64,000 nucleotides of DNA from Lateolabrax maculatus (taxonomy: Eukaryota > Chordata > Actinopteri > Acropomatiformes > Lateolabracidae). The DNA is taken from NCBI GenBank assembly GCA_031216445.1, contig CM062214.1:20699001-20763000 (forward strand). Direction: 5' to 3'. Numbering within the stretch: the first letter of the stretch is position 1; each line of letters starts with the position of its first letter. Shown here in pieces: positions 31,760 through 44,500 of this stretch. Both the position numbers and the translations under genes were made by a program. The notes below the pieces were generated by a model. The model made no database searches, was not told the origin of the DNA, and was given only the letters and a program-made list of their open reading frames with translations.

Positions 31760-32530
31760 ACCGCGTGGGCAAGGTGGGCCGCACATCTGGCGCTACATCG
31801 AAGTCTGAAATCATGTCATCGTGCAGGAGAAACACAATGACCCCGAGCAGGCAGAGCGGGAGTGAGTCAGCAGGGGGAAGTTTTGCGCTCGGACGGATCT
31901 CTCTCCGCAGAGCAACTTGTCCTCTCCTGACAGAAAGTGGCGCAGCCCCTCGGCTCTCACACCCACGGCGCACTCACGCTCCCATGCGCTCAGACTTGTA
32001 GAGCCACTTTGCCCCAATTTGTTGTGCTGCGTAGGAAAAGAAAAGAAAAGAAAAGAAAAAAAACTGCCCTGCGCAAAAAAACTATATGCGCTGATTGCCC
32101 AACTCCGTGCGGACGAGAGGAGCCGAGCTGCCGAGCGTCAAGCCCAGGCGCGATGGAGCCGCGAACAAAGCCGCAGGCGGGTCACCGCGGTGACGGGGTC
32201 TGCCGGAGGGGATGCGGGCTCCCGGTGCCCGGGCGGCGGGGGGAGGACGGCGGCGGCGGCGGCGACGACGCGGGCACGGCGGGTCACTGCTGCGTGGACG
32301 CGTTGCGCGCGGTCGCCGGCGCGCTGGAGGAGAGGAGCGCGACCCTGGAGCGCGACGCCCGCACGGCCAGGCTCAGGTGGAACAGGAGGGAGCAGTCCCT
32401 GCTGGCCCGGGTGTCCTCCCTGCACGGAGAGGCCCAGCTCGCCGCCCTCGAGTACCAGCGGAGGCTGCACCGGTACATGGCGCACATCAGCAGCATCGCG
32501 GAGCAGGTCATCGGGTACTGCGAGGTGAGG
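31760..32530 (+). promoter_or_regulatory. CpG-island-like promoter / 5' end of pdzrn4-like gene
   Basis: Base composition changes sharply to CpG-rich here, most strongly after 32100, against an AT-rich background. There is no clear TATA box, as usual for CpG-island promoters. TGAGTCAGCA at 31863-31872 matches an AP-1/MARE half-site, and an AAAAG run lies at 32040-32060 in the presumed leader. The transcription start is not determined. Confidence 0.6.
32153..32524 (+). CDS. pdzrn4: PDZRN-family protein, first coding exon, no RING (pdzrn4-like)
   Basis: The ATG at 32153 opens 124 codons ending GAG|GTGAGG in phase 0. Residues 15-25 (GVCRRGCGLPV) and 44-52 (GHCCVDALR) match the end of the TRAF-type zinc-finger region of PDZRN3/4, with possible ligands C17, C21, H45 and C46. 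Residues 50-120 are coiled-coil-like; RREQSLLARVSSLHGEAQLA and YMAHI correspond to PDZRN4 RREKALLAQLWALQGEVQL and YMAHV. These proteins normally start with a RING E3-ligase domain, followed by zinc fingers, this segment and two PDZ domains. Here the RING is missing upstream both in frame and by sight. CNTN1-PDZRN4 is a conserved gene pair in the same orientation, which favours pdzrn4 over pdzrn3. The start could be earlier or on another exon. Confidence 0.7.
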
Positions 32531-32640
32531 GGTGGGGGGGTGTTTGCATGGTGTTTGCCTGGTGTTTGCCTGCTCTGTGACAGCGTGCCAGGCTGATCAA
32601 CTTGACGCACCTCTGTGTTTGTGTGCTGGCTCACAATCAG

Positions 32641-32730
32641 GGAGATGCCACAGCAGCTGGCCACCTGCAGAGCCAGGTACCAGGCGGAGCAGCAGGGGGA
32701 GATCCGCAGGAGCAGCTGGAAGCACCTGAG
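32641..32730 (+). CDS. Possible second exon of pdzrn4-like gene
   Basis: The acceptor CTCACAATCAG and donor CTGAG|GTAGGA enclose 90 nt open in phase 0, in frame with the exon ending at 32524 (GDATAAGHLQSQ...). Another frame reads MPQQLATCRARYQAEQQGE, which looks more like coiled coil but would need a different, weaker upstream donor (GG|GTACTG at 32516). Neither reading has family homology I recognise. In relatives the coiled-coil exon is followed by the PDZ1 exon. Confidence 0.25.
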
Positions 32731-35700
32731 GTAGGAGAAGCGCCCTCACTGTATCTCTGTCCAACCCCCCCAATTCTTCTCCCTACTGCTGTAAAAAGAA
32801 AAAAAAAAAAACCCTGCTAGTCCAGGCTCATTCATAATAGTTTCGGAACCTGGGCCTGGGCCTGCTCATCCAACATGCCCAGAGGCAGCAGTGCACATGC
32901 ATTATCATTGTCCCATCTGACTGCTGGAGACACTTCCCAGTGCTGCTGATATGAGGCTTTGGTTGAGTGTGCAGCCTCTTGCGCCCCAGGATTTAGCTTT
33001 CTTCCCGCTGTGCTCTGTTTCACCTGCTGCCTCAGCTCAAGCTTTACTCTGCTGCCAGACAATTCTTTGTGTAAATGTTGACTCTTGGATCATGGTGAAT
33101 ACTACAGTGTGTCGCGGTGGCAATCTGAGTGAAGACAGTTTAAAGAAAGTAATCTCTCCTCTCACTTTGTTGTTTTTTTTAATTCGGTGTGGTTTAAACA
33201 CACACTCACAGCAAGAGAGTGTGTTTATTGACAATTTGTTTGGTAAATACCAAGTTGATTATTATTTTCATATATATATACATTGTACATCTGTGGAGTA
33301 ATCTGTTGTCCTAAGATTTCCACTTGTTTTGCTCATTGAGTGGGACTTCTTTTCAAAGTAGTCTTTGTCCTCTTCTTTGGGTCTCACCTGATTTAATGTC
33401 ATGGGTCTGGGTAGTTTCCTACTTTTTTTTGGCAAAGTTTGGGGTCAGAACAACTTATCATATTTCACTGCATCCTAACTGTGGTCCAGCCTTGCAAAGA
33501 AAGCAAGAATTTGAAAGCCTACTCCAGCAGCAATAAATTCTGAGGAGAAAAATCTGATGATATTTTCATTCACGATGTGCTATTGTTAAAATAGAAATTA
33601 TGGAATATAGTAAAATACAAACACTGTCTGAGTGGGCTTCTTCTAGAGGTGCTCTCTGCACTGCCTCGGGCCCTCTATTGACACTTTGCACATGTCTGCA
33701 GTAGCCATGCTTGAAAATGAAAACAACAAACAACAAATTACTCTCACTTTGGTGTTAACAGCTATGATTAAATGTTAATCCTCGCTTGTTTGCTTCTGTG
33801 CTTTTGCGTAATGTGCTTTTGTACACATAATTAATGGGCTAAACTATTTGGACACAGTTTCTAGCTGCTCCTCAGTCTTTTGTTGTTGCAGGGAATAATT
33901 TATTAAACCTCCACATGCGGCTGCCAAATTAATAATAGCTCTTGTTTTAGTAAGCTCACAGGGTAGCCTAAAAGTTTGTGTTATTCCAGCCAGAGACTCT
34001 GTTGTGTTATGGCTGCTGTTGAGGGTGGATGGGTTTAATTGTGGTAATGGTCGAAAAAAAGTATCTCCCTAATTGCCTACAGCACGCTGTGAGTGAAACA
34101 GACTCACTTTTGATTAATGTGGAAAATTGCTCAATCCTCTGCCAGTGCTGGGCAGCAACGCAGCGTCTATTTTCAGACCTTTTTTTTTCGTCTTAAAAAC
34201 TCGACTCTAATGCGTCTTTAATAGTTTTTCTCACTGTGTGTTTTCTCCTTTTGCTTTCCAAATTGATTTTCCAATACACGAGAGAGCTGGGTTACACGTT
34301 TCAAATGTTCATCAAAAGTTTTACAGCTTAGTGGAAATCCACTTTGTTGGAAAAGTGATGGGCTCTCTGTCTGCATGGACAATAGTTAGATGACTAGTAA
34401 ACATGCCGGGAGCAGTCCAAGTCCCTTTGTGTGGTTGGAAAGCAGGCCTAATTGACTTTTAGGTACTGTTACGCCTGTCAAGCTTTCCATTCTAGCATTG
34501 CACGCATGCAGTGCTAGAATGGAAATGTCATTTTAAAAATTCCCTGATTTCAGACAGAGGTGGACAAAATCAGGCTTCCCATTATTAGTGACCATCCATT
34601 TCTAGCAGATTTCCACTCTAGAAAGCTGGCCAATCAGGCCAAGTTTAGCTTTAACTTGTGAGTTGGTTGAAAAGGAAAGTCTTCAACTGACTAGTTTTAA
34701 AACAAGAACCCGTAAAAGGGTTCTTGATATGCACTTGATGGCTACATACATAATATGATGCAAAAAGACAAAATCTTAAGCAACATGTTCCAGGCAAAAA
34801 GTCAGCAGCCTCACAAACTATGCAGCAGACATGGAACTGGAGGTGAGACATTGTTCTAGTATTGCAGGGTGGGCTGATTCATACTGAACCTCATATTATG
34901 GTTCAGTATGATAAAGAAATGGACTATTTTTCCTATTTCCAAATAGCATGTTTCACTTTTACAAGACAAAATGGCTAAAGGGAAGGGGATTAATTAATAA
35001 GTTTGGCCAACGTAACGCTAACTTGAGTAATTAGTTTGTCTGGGTTTGCTGAATAAAGAGCAGGACAGAGCTGCTTACATTGCCCTTAACTCTGATGTAG
35101 TAACTTAGCATCCAGAGCCGGCTCCAACTCCGTGGAGAATACTAAATTGCACATTTGTGCCAGTTCTGAATGGGGCTTTTTCTAACGCAACCTGTTGCCC
35201 GGCACTAAATAATGTAGTTAGTTAGCGTTAATGTTATGCCTTGGTTTTTGAACGTAGTAAGCTGGGCATGCTTAAGTTTTGCAGCTTAGGTACGAGGAGA
35301 AAAACACAGTTTTATTGCATTCCTGACAATTGTGTTTTTGGTTTTGGAAAAGCTGAAAAAAGACACCCTCCAACCTCGTTAAAGGCTGAGTCGTGTCTTT
35401 CTACCGCCCTATGCAGTATGTGGAGAAATCTAAAGCCTGACAGGTCAGCCGTGCCAAGTTACGGTTGCTAAGCTGTGATTGGACAATCCCTGTTCAGGGG
35501 ACGGGTATAGCGAATTGTCAATTGATGTGCTGGTCGGCTTAATTAACTGAGTTACACCTCGCCTACAGGTTAAACTTTTTTTGATTGAGAATATTGTCCC
35601 AGTGGTTTGTGGACAATGACCTTGTTGTTAAAAAACAAACAAAGAAGCGTTTGAGTCTATTGTTGAAGTGACTCCAGCAACTAAGCACTTCCATGGATGC

Positions 35701-37214
35701 CAGTTGTTCTTTATTGTCAAGGATCCCGATGGCTGCTGTTGAAAACCAAGAGCTGAGAGCTTGTTCAGTGTGTGAATAGAGAAATACAGAGACAACAGAG
35801 TCAGAAAACTACTGTGACATGGCAGTGGGCTGCCGTTAAGACTTTTTCCATGCACCACAGATCTACTGATCTAGATCCAGCTGATTGTCTTTTCACTGGC
35901 CTGACGTTGAATGCAGTCAGTGGCTGTGGGTGATTCACCCAGTTCTGCTATGTTGAAAAAAGATAATGGAAGCAAGACGCAGCATTGAAAAGGCAACAGG
36001 ATTAGTCACCATTGCAAACACATACCGTCGTCCTTATTTGCCCATGTCATTTGCGCGTACGTTTGTTTAAAACGATGAGATGAATACACAAATGAAACCA
36101 CAGTTGAGGTAAAACCGTCCCACTTCTCCTTTTGTGTGCAGCCAAGATCCCCCAAATCCACACTTGATCTTGGAGTCAGCTAAAAAGTTTGGAAACCAAT
36201 GAAAATATTTTCATGTAATTCACAATGTATAGTTATTTTGATCATCCATTACCGAAGCTGTTAAAAGCAGCTACTGCACGGAGAATAAGTGTATTTTGTT
36301 GACTGTGCCTGCGACACTGAGGCCTTTTTACCTGTCGTCTGAGAGTGAGCGTACAGTGGCTCTGGCTAATTCTTCTTTTTGTCCAGATCAAGAGAAAAGA
36401 AAGTGGAAGGGTAGAGGGAGGGAAGGAGTGGAAAGGAGAGTGGAGAGTACACAACTCGAGTATCGGTCTCATCAAAATCCAATCTTGCGTGACAGGCGGG
36501 GACGAAAGCAGGTCAGTTTGTTTGCTTCCATACCAAAAGATGATAAGAAAAGATTGTTTTGCGACAAGAGAAAAGATAGATTTATGACCCATGCTTTTAT
36601 GTCAGTTGATTTGATTTTTTTTTCTTTTGCCCAGACTGAGCCCCAAAATAAAATGATAAACAAGCGAATATCTTTTTCCACTGAATTCGGGTGTTGGCCT
36701 GGTTGAAGGAAAAAAAAAATCCAATTTAACTACCTACGGAATATGGAAAAAACATTTTTGTCGTTGCAAACAAAGGCAGATGTCTAATGGTCAAATCAGT
36801 TGGGCACAAAGTTGTGCACATCTTTTCACTGCTTGTCTAGACAGCTTTATAGTCTCTTTGTGCTCCAATTCCCCAAAGCACTTTGTTGAAAATGGAAGAA
36901 AATGTTTGTATTCAGAGAAAATAGCATAAAGTCATTGGTTTACTGCTTGCTGTCTGCTTCCCTCACAGCTGACAGATTGAGAAAATGGGATTGGTAGATA
37001 TGGAAATTGAGTCGATCAAACAGTCCCTTTGAATTTAAGAGTCAGAGTGTAAATATGTTATATTCTGTGTGCTTTAGCCCTCCGGAGGTGTTTTCTGTAC
37101 CTGTTCTGCTCTGTTTGGGACGTCATTTGCCCAGAATTTACATGGCAGCTGTTTATTCTTCGCCTGAAAGCGAGGGACCGCCCTGCTCACCATTTCCTAT
37201 TTCCTCTCCAATTT

Positions 37215-37215
<1 letters not shown>
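32731..37215 (+). other. Probable long intron of pdzrn4-like gene, part 1
   Basis: No supported exon. It contains a short hairpin at 34484-34525. The stretch 35010-35545 has GC-balanced sequence reminiscent of a dispersed teleost repeat (GGTTGCTAAGCTGTGATTGG), unconfirmed. The ORF at 36296-36706 is low-complexity basic sequence with no recognisable domain. Confidence 0.5.
34484..34525. repeat. Short near-perfect hairpin
   Basis: Left arm TTTCCATTCTAGCATTGCA (34484-34502), loop CGCA, right arm the inverse with one T/C difference (34507-34525). 18 of 19 positions pair, and the other can form G-U in RNA. Confidence 0.85.

Positions 37216-37271
<56 letters not shown>
37216..37271. repeat. (CA)n microsatellite
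   Basis: Perfect CA dinucleotides, about 56 nt. Confidence 0.97.
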
Positions 37272-37273
<2 letters not shown>

Positions 37274-38219
37274 ATACCAAGCTGCTAAAACAAACTTCAG
37301 CTTGCATTAATTTAGATTTATCAGTTAAGATAATTTGATTTAGATAGGCACATAATTATTCAATGCCTCTATAGCAGCATTTAGTAGACTTCTTGTTTAA
37401 CGTCTTACTCCTGCTTATCTCCATGCATATTTATAGGAATTTCATTAGTTGAAGGAATTTGCAATATTTTCATAGGTGTTGGTTTGGCAAACAACATGTT
37501 TTTCCAAAGCTCTTGGCAAGTGCTGTGTTAGTTAATAAGGCAGATATTGAGATTAGGATATTCCAGATTCCAAGGTTGTGGATTTGGACCAACCAAGAGC
37601 AGCAGCAGTAGAGTAAATCATGTACCTTTTGTGGGTTTTGTACGCCTGTTTGTGTGTGTTTGCATGTATTTACCTAAGCAGTCCAGGTCTGTTGTTTTAG
37701 GCAGGAGGTGTGAAAAAGAAAACTGTTCTGCTAAAGACCACCACGCTCGTAAAGCGGAGCACTCTGGGTAAATCTGTCCCTAGCTGCTGAAAGGCCCCTT
37801 TTAAACGTTTGTTAGCTTGGTCTGCAGGATGTTGGAGAGTAAATCATAGTGACCCTGAACCCAGATGAACTGTTTTGATTTTCACACTTTGATGACAAAT
37901 TATGTTCCTAATTAGATACATTCATTGAAAACATCTGCAAAGTAAAATATACAGCCAGTAGTCTAATACATCAGCACTGCAGGAAATACTCCCTTTGTGA
38001 AGGTTCCTTCTTTCTTATTTGCTCATACTATTTCTATAAATGGCATGGAAAAAATATTACAAATCAGTATAATGCACTACAATTCAATAATTCAACAAAC
38101 GGCATAGAGTGAAGTATATTCTGTTACTCTGAGGTACAGCTCTTCATATTCTAATAATTATTGAAAGTTTGTTTGCTTTAAAATATGTGGGGAATGCAAT
38201 TTATTGGTGTAAAATATAG

Positions 38220-38466
38220 AACTGAAACAATTAATGGACTAATTGATTAGTCGATCAACAAGATTCTCTGCTTTTCTGTGTTTTATACGACTGTAACCTG
38301 AATACTTTAGGACTGTCGGACAAAACCGAAATTTGACGGCGCCACCTTGGGCTGTGGGTAATTGTGACTGCCATGTTTTACAATTTTCAGATTTTTTATT
38401 TTATAGATCAAACAATTAGTCAGTTCATTGAGAAAAAAATCCGAAGACTAATCGTTAATAGCAGGC
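38220..38466 (+). repeat. Dispersed repeat, GATTAATCGATTA-type family, near-complete
   Basis: Starts GAACTGAAACAATTAATGG and ends with ACAATTAGTCAG...ACTAATCGTTAATAGCAGG. The middle has CCTTGGGCTGTGGGTAATT and TTTTATAGATCAAACAATTA, shared with the copy at 3948-4103. The two AT-rich ends are roughly inverse to one another. Confidence 0.65.
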
Positions 38467-39989
38467 CTTAAATACATGACACTGTAACCTTCGACAAATA
38501 GCAGTGACTGTATTTTGACTCTTGTGCAGCTTGTGTTCAGTGGTCTATCTGCGGATGGTTTCTAGACTGTGTTTTTTCCAGGAACAAGGTTTGAGCAGAT
38601 GTTCATGTATTGCAGCTCAGTCCTGTACTTTAGCCCTGCTCTCAGGTGTACTGCAGGAAGCACTCGGTGACTGGAGTGATTCATCATTTCAGTTACCCAG
38701 GAGGAGAAGGCTTGGCTTTATTCACACCTTAATGACTGCAGCCCGCCAGCCTCTGCTGATTTTCTGTGAACTGGAGTGAGAGCTTCGGGTTCAGGATTCA
38801 ACAGCCAACATCTGGAAAAAGCCTAGGCTGTAAACTAGGAGGCCGAATAGAAACCGAACTTTCCAGGTCACTTCCGAGTGTGTTATTGTAAGGTATCTCA
38901 CTATGTAGATGTAACTCCTTATTTATAAACTCAGCCATAGATTCCCACATACAGACAGAAATTTGTAATATACATACACACACTGTTCACAAACACACAC
39001 AGCTGGCACAGATGATATACACCACCTACCCCACTGATGTCACAGAAAGCTCCATTGTACACATGGGCTCTCGTGCAACCAAACACTCTCTTCTGTCTCT
39101 TAGTGTGATGAGAAAATGGCTTGATGCAAAGTTGATTCACCAACTAAATATCTGTGGTCAAATCTAAATTCAGTCGCCCCCTTTGTTCCCATCTTTACCA
39201 CCACTGGGAGGTTTGGTTAGTCATTGACCTGATGCCTTTTGAACTCACACGGACCAACTGATTTCCTGCAGTCTTGATAAACATGTGGCTTAACCTACAG
39301 CTGTTACAGGGAGATTGCAGTGAAAGCCTTGAGTCAGCATGTACACACGTATACACAACCAGCTGCATGTGCACACACACACACAAACACACACACAGCA
39401 GTGGCCACTCTATCATCAGGGTTCTCCGCACAGCTTGTAATGAGGAAAACTTGTGGCTAGACCTTCCACTGTGGGATCTAAGAGCCAGCGCTCTCTTACC
39501 AAATTAAACCCAACAGTACCCTCCCAGTATCATGGGATGATAACAAATAGGGTTGCAGCTGGATTATTTTTATAAACGGGTATTCTTCAAATTATTTTGA
39601 TGGTTAATCAAGTGATTAGAAAAATTTTAAGTATATTTTTCAAATAGTATGAGTAATCAGAAATAAGATCAGGTCTCTTTAAAGCTCCTGTATGTAAATA
39701 TTTTATGTAATTACAGCATGTTTCAAATGATGCATAAGTGTTTGTTTGTAGAAAAATTACACAGTCCTTGTGAAAATTGTTGCACTGTTATTGCAAATGA
39801 AATGTAAATGAACACTCGTTACTTGTGGTCTTGAACTGAACATTATTACAATTATATCTACTAATTGTCTTTATTTATAGTTCCAATAAACGGTAGTAAA
39901 AGTAATAAAAACAGCATTATAAATATTTTCATTTTTTTCTCCTACTCTTTCCTCCATGTTTTTCATTAATTGTGGTCAAAATTGTACTT

Positions 39990-40196
39990 ATAATAATACA
40001 TCAGAATTTATTTGTTGATTATATTTTGTATTAATTTGAATCTACAAAGTAACTTAAGTATCAAATAAATTGAGTAAAAGCTACAATATTTCCTTCTGAA
40101 TTGAAGTGGAGTAGGAGTATAAAGTAGCATAAAATGGAAATACTCAAGTAAAGTACAAGTACTATATATATGTACTTTCCACCACTGGGTCACTAG
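39990..40196 (+). repeat. Partial copy of TGGTGGAAGAAGTA family
   Basis: GTAGCATAAAATGGAAATAC, TCAAGTAAAGTACAAGTAC and the terminal CTTTCCACCACTG match the right half of the 28801-29365 element. The left half is missing or too diverged to see. Confidence 0.65.
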
Positions 40197-41259
40197 TACA
40201 TCAAACAACTAAGAGTAACAGCCACACTGAGCTGTCCCAACATTTATAGTCAGTTAAGCCTGAACCCATAAAAAACTGGGGCCTCACACTGTTGAATCCA
40301 TTACAGATAATCTGGAGAATTTAAAATGCCTCTGTGGCTCATGTTGGGCTACACATCATCGCCTTTGTCAGAGAAGACCGTGACATTACCTTTGGCCTTT
40401 CAGTGGAGGTGCAGCATCATCAAAGCACCATGGCTGCAGACTGTATTCACTGCGCATTCATCTGCAAACTGAATTAAGGCTGCCTCTGCTTTTGTCAACA
40501 GGAGGATTAGGGCTTAATTACATCTGGGCAGAGGCTGCCATATAGTCAGAAACAACTGTACAGTGGGAGACCAGTGCAGTACATTAGGGAGGTGTTGAGG
40601 AGAGGGATAAGCCTGTGTAATATGCCAGGTGCGTCCAGGGTATTAGCAAACACTGGCACGGCACTGTGCGCCTGCCAAGACAAGGGATCAAAACAAGCCC
40701 ACCCCTTTGAATCCTCGCTCTCATTTCATCTTGAAGGCCAACGCTCGTCTGTGTCGGGCATTGTTGGGCACAAGAAAACAGTAGAACATTTTGTCTTTAA
40801 ATCTGCACACAGCAGAATACAAAGGGCGGGCACACATGAACACAGGCAGATCATGCGCAATCACCCCTAGTGGTATCTAGCCATGCAGATGGTTTTGGTT
40901 TTCTTTGTCTAAATTTGCAAAAAAATCCATCTTTGAGATTTCTGCCTTCATCCCAATATAAAGGAGGGTTTTCTTTTTATGGTCCACATATCACAAAAAA
41001 ATGGGAATTTCACTGGAAAAGTACAAATCCAATGGAACCAAACCATCAGGGTGTCTAGAAACCAGTAGAGGTAAACGGGGAAAAAAAGCTTTTTGTAATT
41101 TGGGTGATCTATCTCTTTTTTTAGAGTTCATTTATGGATAAGACTAAGAGTCTACAGCCATGCAAGCAGCCCTGTGTCATGTTGTTAGTTTAGCAGGTAT
41201 TTTAGTCAAACCAAAAGTATTGGACAGTTTAAAACTTTGACCTGATGGCACTGGATAAA

Positions 41260-41520
41260 AAGCTAAAGGATCATTATAGTTACATCACAGTTTATCCTGA
41301 GGTGAACAGAAATTGTGTACCAAAGCTGATGGCAATCCATTCAGTAGTTGTTGCCAAACCCAAATGTGAACCTAATGGTGGTGCTTGATGAAAGGTTGGG
41401 GAATCAGTTGTTAGGATTCAACTGCTGGGCACCATGAATGTTTGCACAAAAGTTCATGGCAATCCATCTAATAGTTGTTGAGATATTTTAGTCTGAACTA
41501 AAGTGACAGACCAACCAACA
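41260..41520 (+). repeat. Dispersed repeat, AATCCATCCAATAGTT family, copy 2
   Basis: TGGCAATCCATTCAGTAGTTG and, 130 nt later, TGGCAATCCATCTAATAGTT followed by GTTGAGATATTTTAGTCTG show the internal duplication typical of this family (other copies at 5860 and 51470). Confidence 0.65.
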
Positions 41521-44500
41521 ATAAAGGGGATAATGAAGATAATTTAAGTATTTCCATTAAATTCTGGACAAAGTGGAATTCCTACCTATAAAGACGTTTA
41601 TTGCACATTTTACCACCCATCTTGCTTGCTGTCTTCACAAATAGTTTTTTGTTTGACCCTTGGGCAGCCAAAATAACAATCACACCTCCTCAATTTCTAC
41701 CTCATATAAACACTAGCTTCCTCTTCCAGAAAACAGCGCTTCATGAATATTAATTTGTTCTGGTATTTCTGCCTCAAGACTTGCCTTCCATCCCATTTTT
41801 ACATAATGATATTATTTGAACAATAGCTACAGAGAAAACTCTGTGTTCAACATCATCTCTCAAGTCTTCCTCATCACAGTGAAAGAGTGGGTTTCTTCCT
41901 GTAATAGCCAGAGAGTGGTGTTTTCCCAGTGTAGCGTGACCTCTTAGGAACTGTTTAGTGACAGGCTCAGTGTATTATTTTTGCAGCCGGATAGAGCTGC
42001 TTAATTCTCTTCCAATTATTGCCTTCATGTTGTTGCCGGGATTGAGAAAGGAAGTTCTGACTGACGTGTTTTTAATTAACTAAACGGGCTTGCAGAGAAA
42101 TTGAATAATTGAATATTCATTGTGAACACTGTTGTCCTACAGATAGAGCTGATTTTTAATCATAATAGTTTCAACATCTTGAAAGGAAAGTAATTGTTTC
42201 AGTTACACTTATTAAGTGTTCCTTTTCCAGTAATACAGATGATTGAAATCTTGACTACATAATCTACCGTATTATAGTCTCTAAAATCATCATGTGGGTT
42301 TACTGATAGCACTATTCATTTACAGACAGAGCTGTTTATATGTCTTTTGGGGCAAGTCAAGTCTCAAATTTTCTAATAAAGTCACAATTAGAGTCTCAAG
42401 TCCATAAGGAGAAGCATCAAGTTTTCATGAGCAGATTACAAGACAAATACAGCTATTAAAATGACAATTGGAACATTCTCCTTTCAAAGTCGTGTTATGT
42501 GTTCCTACATAACAAAGTCCTTTCAGTGTATAATCCCTAATAATAATCCGTCATGAAATCATGCCAAGTTTGAACATCCACTATTCAATGGCAACTGAGA
42601 AAACGCAGGCTGCTGATGAGGACCGTGTGACGCTATTGAAAGCTCCAGAACAAGTGGACCTTGAGTTAAAAGTCTTTTGTCAATTAGCTGCCATATTCCT
42701 TAGGCCAGGCATTTGTTTGATCACTTTGGGAGTTGAGCAGGTTGAATCTTGAAGCTTGAATATTTTTGCTCTTAAGTCAAGTGATTTTTGTGATTTAAGT
42801 CTGACTTTGATACGGCCCTGCTCACAGGTAGGAAATATAATATTATTCTTTATAGGCATATTTTACGTAGTGGGAGCTTATTGTTAGGCTTCCTGTAACA
42901 TGTTGCTCTTTTGTCACCATGACAAAGTTTTCTGACAGTTTTCTGGAGTTTTCTTGTAAACAAAGTTCTTGGTGCATAGCTTCCACCACTTGTCGATAAG
43001 TGGAATACAATGAAACCTTTAATACGTTTTGTTGCTAGATGCTTGCACACATGCATAATATACAAACAAAACGTGGATCCTCTAGTAACAACATTGCTCC
43101 TTAGTGCTACCAGTGACCTCCACAGAGTATCTTTAAGTGAGAGAGCCAATGCTGGACTACTATACATGGACCATTTTCAGTAGTAGAAAAAAGAAAAAAC
43201 AAATTTCCCCTTGGAAATTGTGATGACTCTGGTTCCCCATAGGCACCACTTTTGGTGATTGAGCTTCTTGCAAAGAGGCCTGTGCAAAGGCATTAAGAGA
43301 AACTAATGTTAGTGTTTTCCCTCAAAGGGAGCATCATTACAAAAATCACATGCTTCTTTATCAGTAAAGGAGCACGTGCGAGTGTGGCAGCCTGCATATG
43401 TGTGTATGAGTTTGAATTTGCAGTGTGTCTTCACAGGGACATACGTCCGTGTTTCTCCGCTTCATTTCCTGCTAATTGATCTCCACCATGTAGACCAGAT
43501 AGGAATCTGCACGTGTGTTCATGCGTGTGTGTTTTTGTAACTGCCACCAACAGTGAGCCAGATCTGTTGGACCACAGTACAGCTGGTGGTGTTGAGTCAG
43601 CATGTTGAGGTCACAGCACTGGTGTTGGTACCAGACCTCCATCTGGTTGTGCCAACAGAGAGCACCGCCAATCTCTCACTACATCTGATTCTATCTCAGC
43701 GCTCCAGATTGGATTTGGCTTTGCTGCAACCTCCCCGCATTCAGAACACACTGTTTTTGCACATCATGTGTTTCTCATTAAGTGGTGTTTGTTTGGCAGA
43801 GTAAAGCAAGTGTGGTGGTGGATATTTCTCCTGTGCCCTGACTTGGGATCAGTATCTACTCCCCAAATTCTAACCTGAGTGGTACTACAGCTGAATGCAT
43901 GCGGGAAGTGTAACAGCGGTGTCTCACCAGCAGATGGCAGAAAGTACACATGTGGGCAGTCTCAGATCTATTTGCAGGCTGCTACAGATGTTGGCAGGGC
44001 TATTGATTTGTAGTACTAATTAGGATGGATAGAAATAGATTGCTTCAGAAGAACTTGTTTAGATGTTTTGGTGCACATCTGACTGCTGTGCGTATTTGAT
44101 TCTTATAGATGTTCTTTTGCTCTTTAGCTCTTATTGTGGTCCTGACAATATGCTAGTGTTCATTATTTTAGGTTTTATACTGTAAAAGTATTTTGAATAT
44201 TAAAAATGGGTGAAATCCAGCTAAAGTAGTAATTATACAAAAAGGTAATAGTCAGATTTAAAGAATATACTATTTGCAGGGCAGATGCACTGTAGTTTAA
44301 TCATTTATTTTGACAAACAATGTTCTTCCCATTTTTTTTTTCTGACCCATGCAAAGTCGCAAGAGGGTTTTGTTTACTGTGAAATATGGTGGTCATCTTC
44401 TTCATGCAGCAACAAACAAATCTGTATCATAAGTGCTCTTTTACAAGGAGCCCATGTATTTTGTGAGAATTAGTAAAAAATTGAAATGAAAACAGTGCAT

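Larger units (their letters stand above)
37272..41259 (+). other. Probable intron, part 2
   Basis: AT-rich, no supported exon. It contains dispersed repeats at 38220-38466, about 39550-39640 (weak) and 39990-40196, and a short CA run near 39370-39400. Confidence 0.5.

Noticed and set aside
31937..32152. In-frame extension upstream of the PDZRN ATG, with CADCPTPCG resembling a zinc-binding motif
   Set aside because: The spacing of Cys and His does not make a RING, and the AAAAG-run Lys tract inside looks like untranslated leader.
32138..32485. Long minus-strand and alternative + frames through the PDZRN exon
   Set aside because: High GC makes all frames open. Only the frame from 32153 has family similarity and a fitting donor.
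36296..36706. 136-codon + strand ORF
   Set aside because: A basic, Lys/Arg/Glu-rich low-complexity frame in G/A-rich sequence, with no similarity to PDZ, RING or transposase families.
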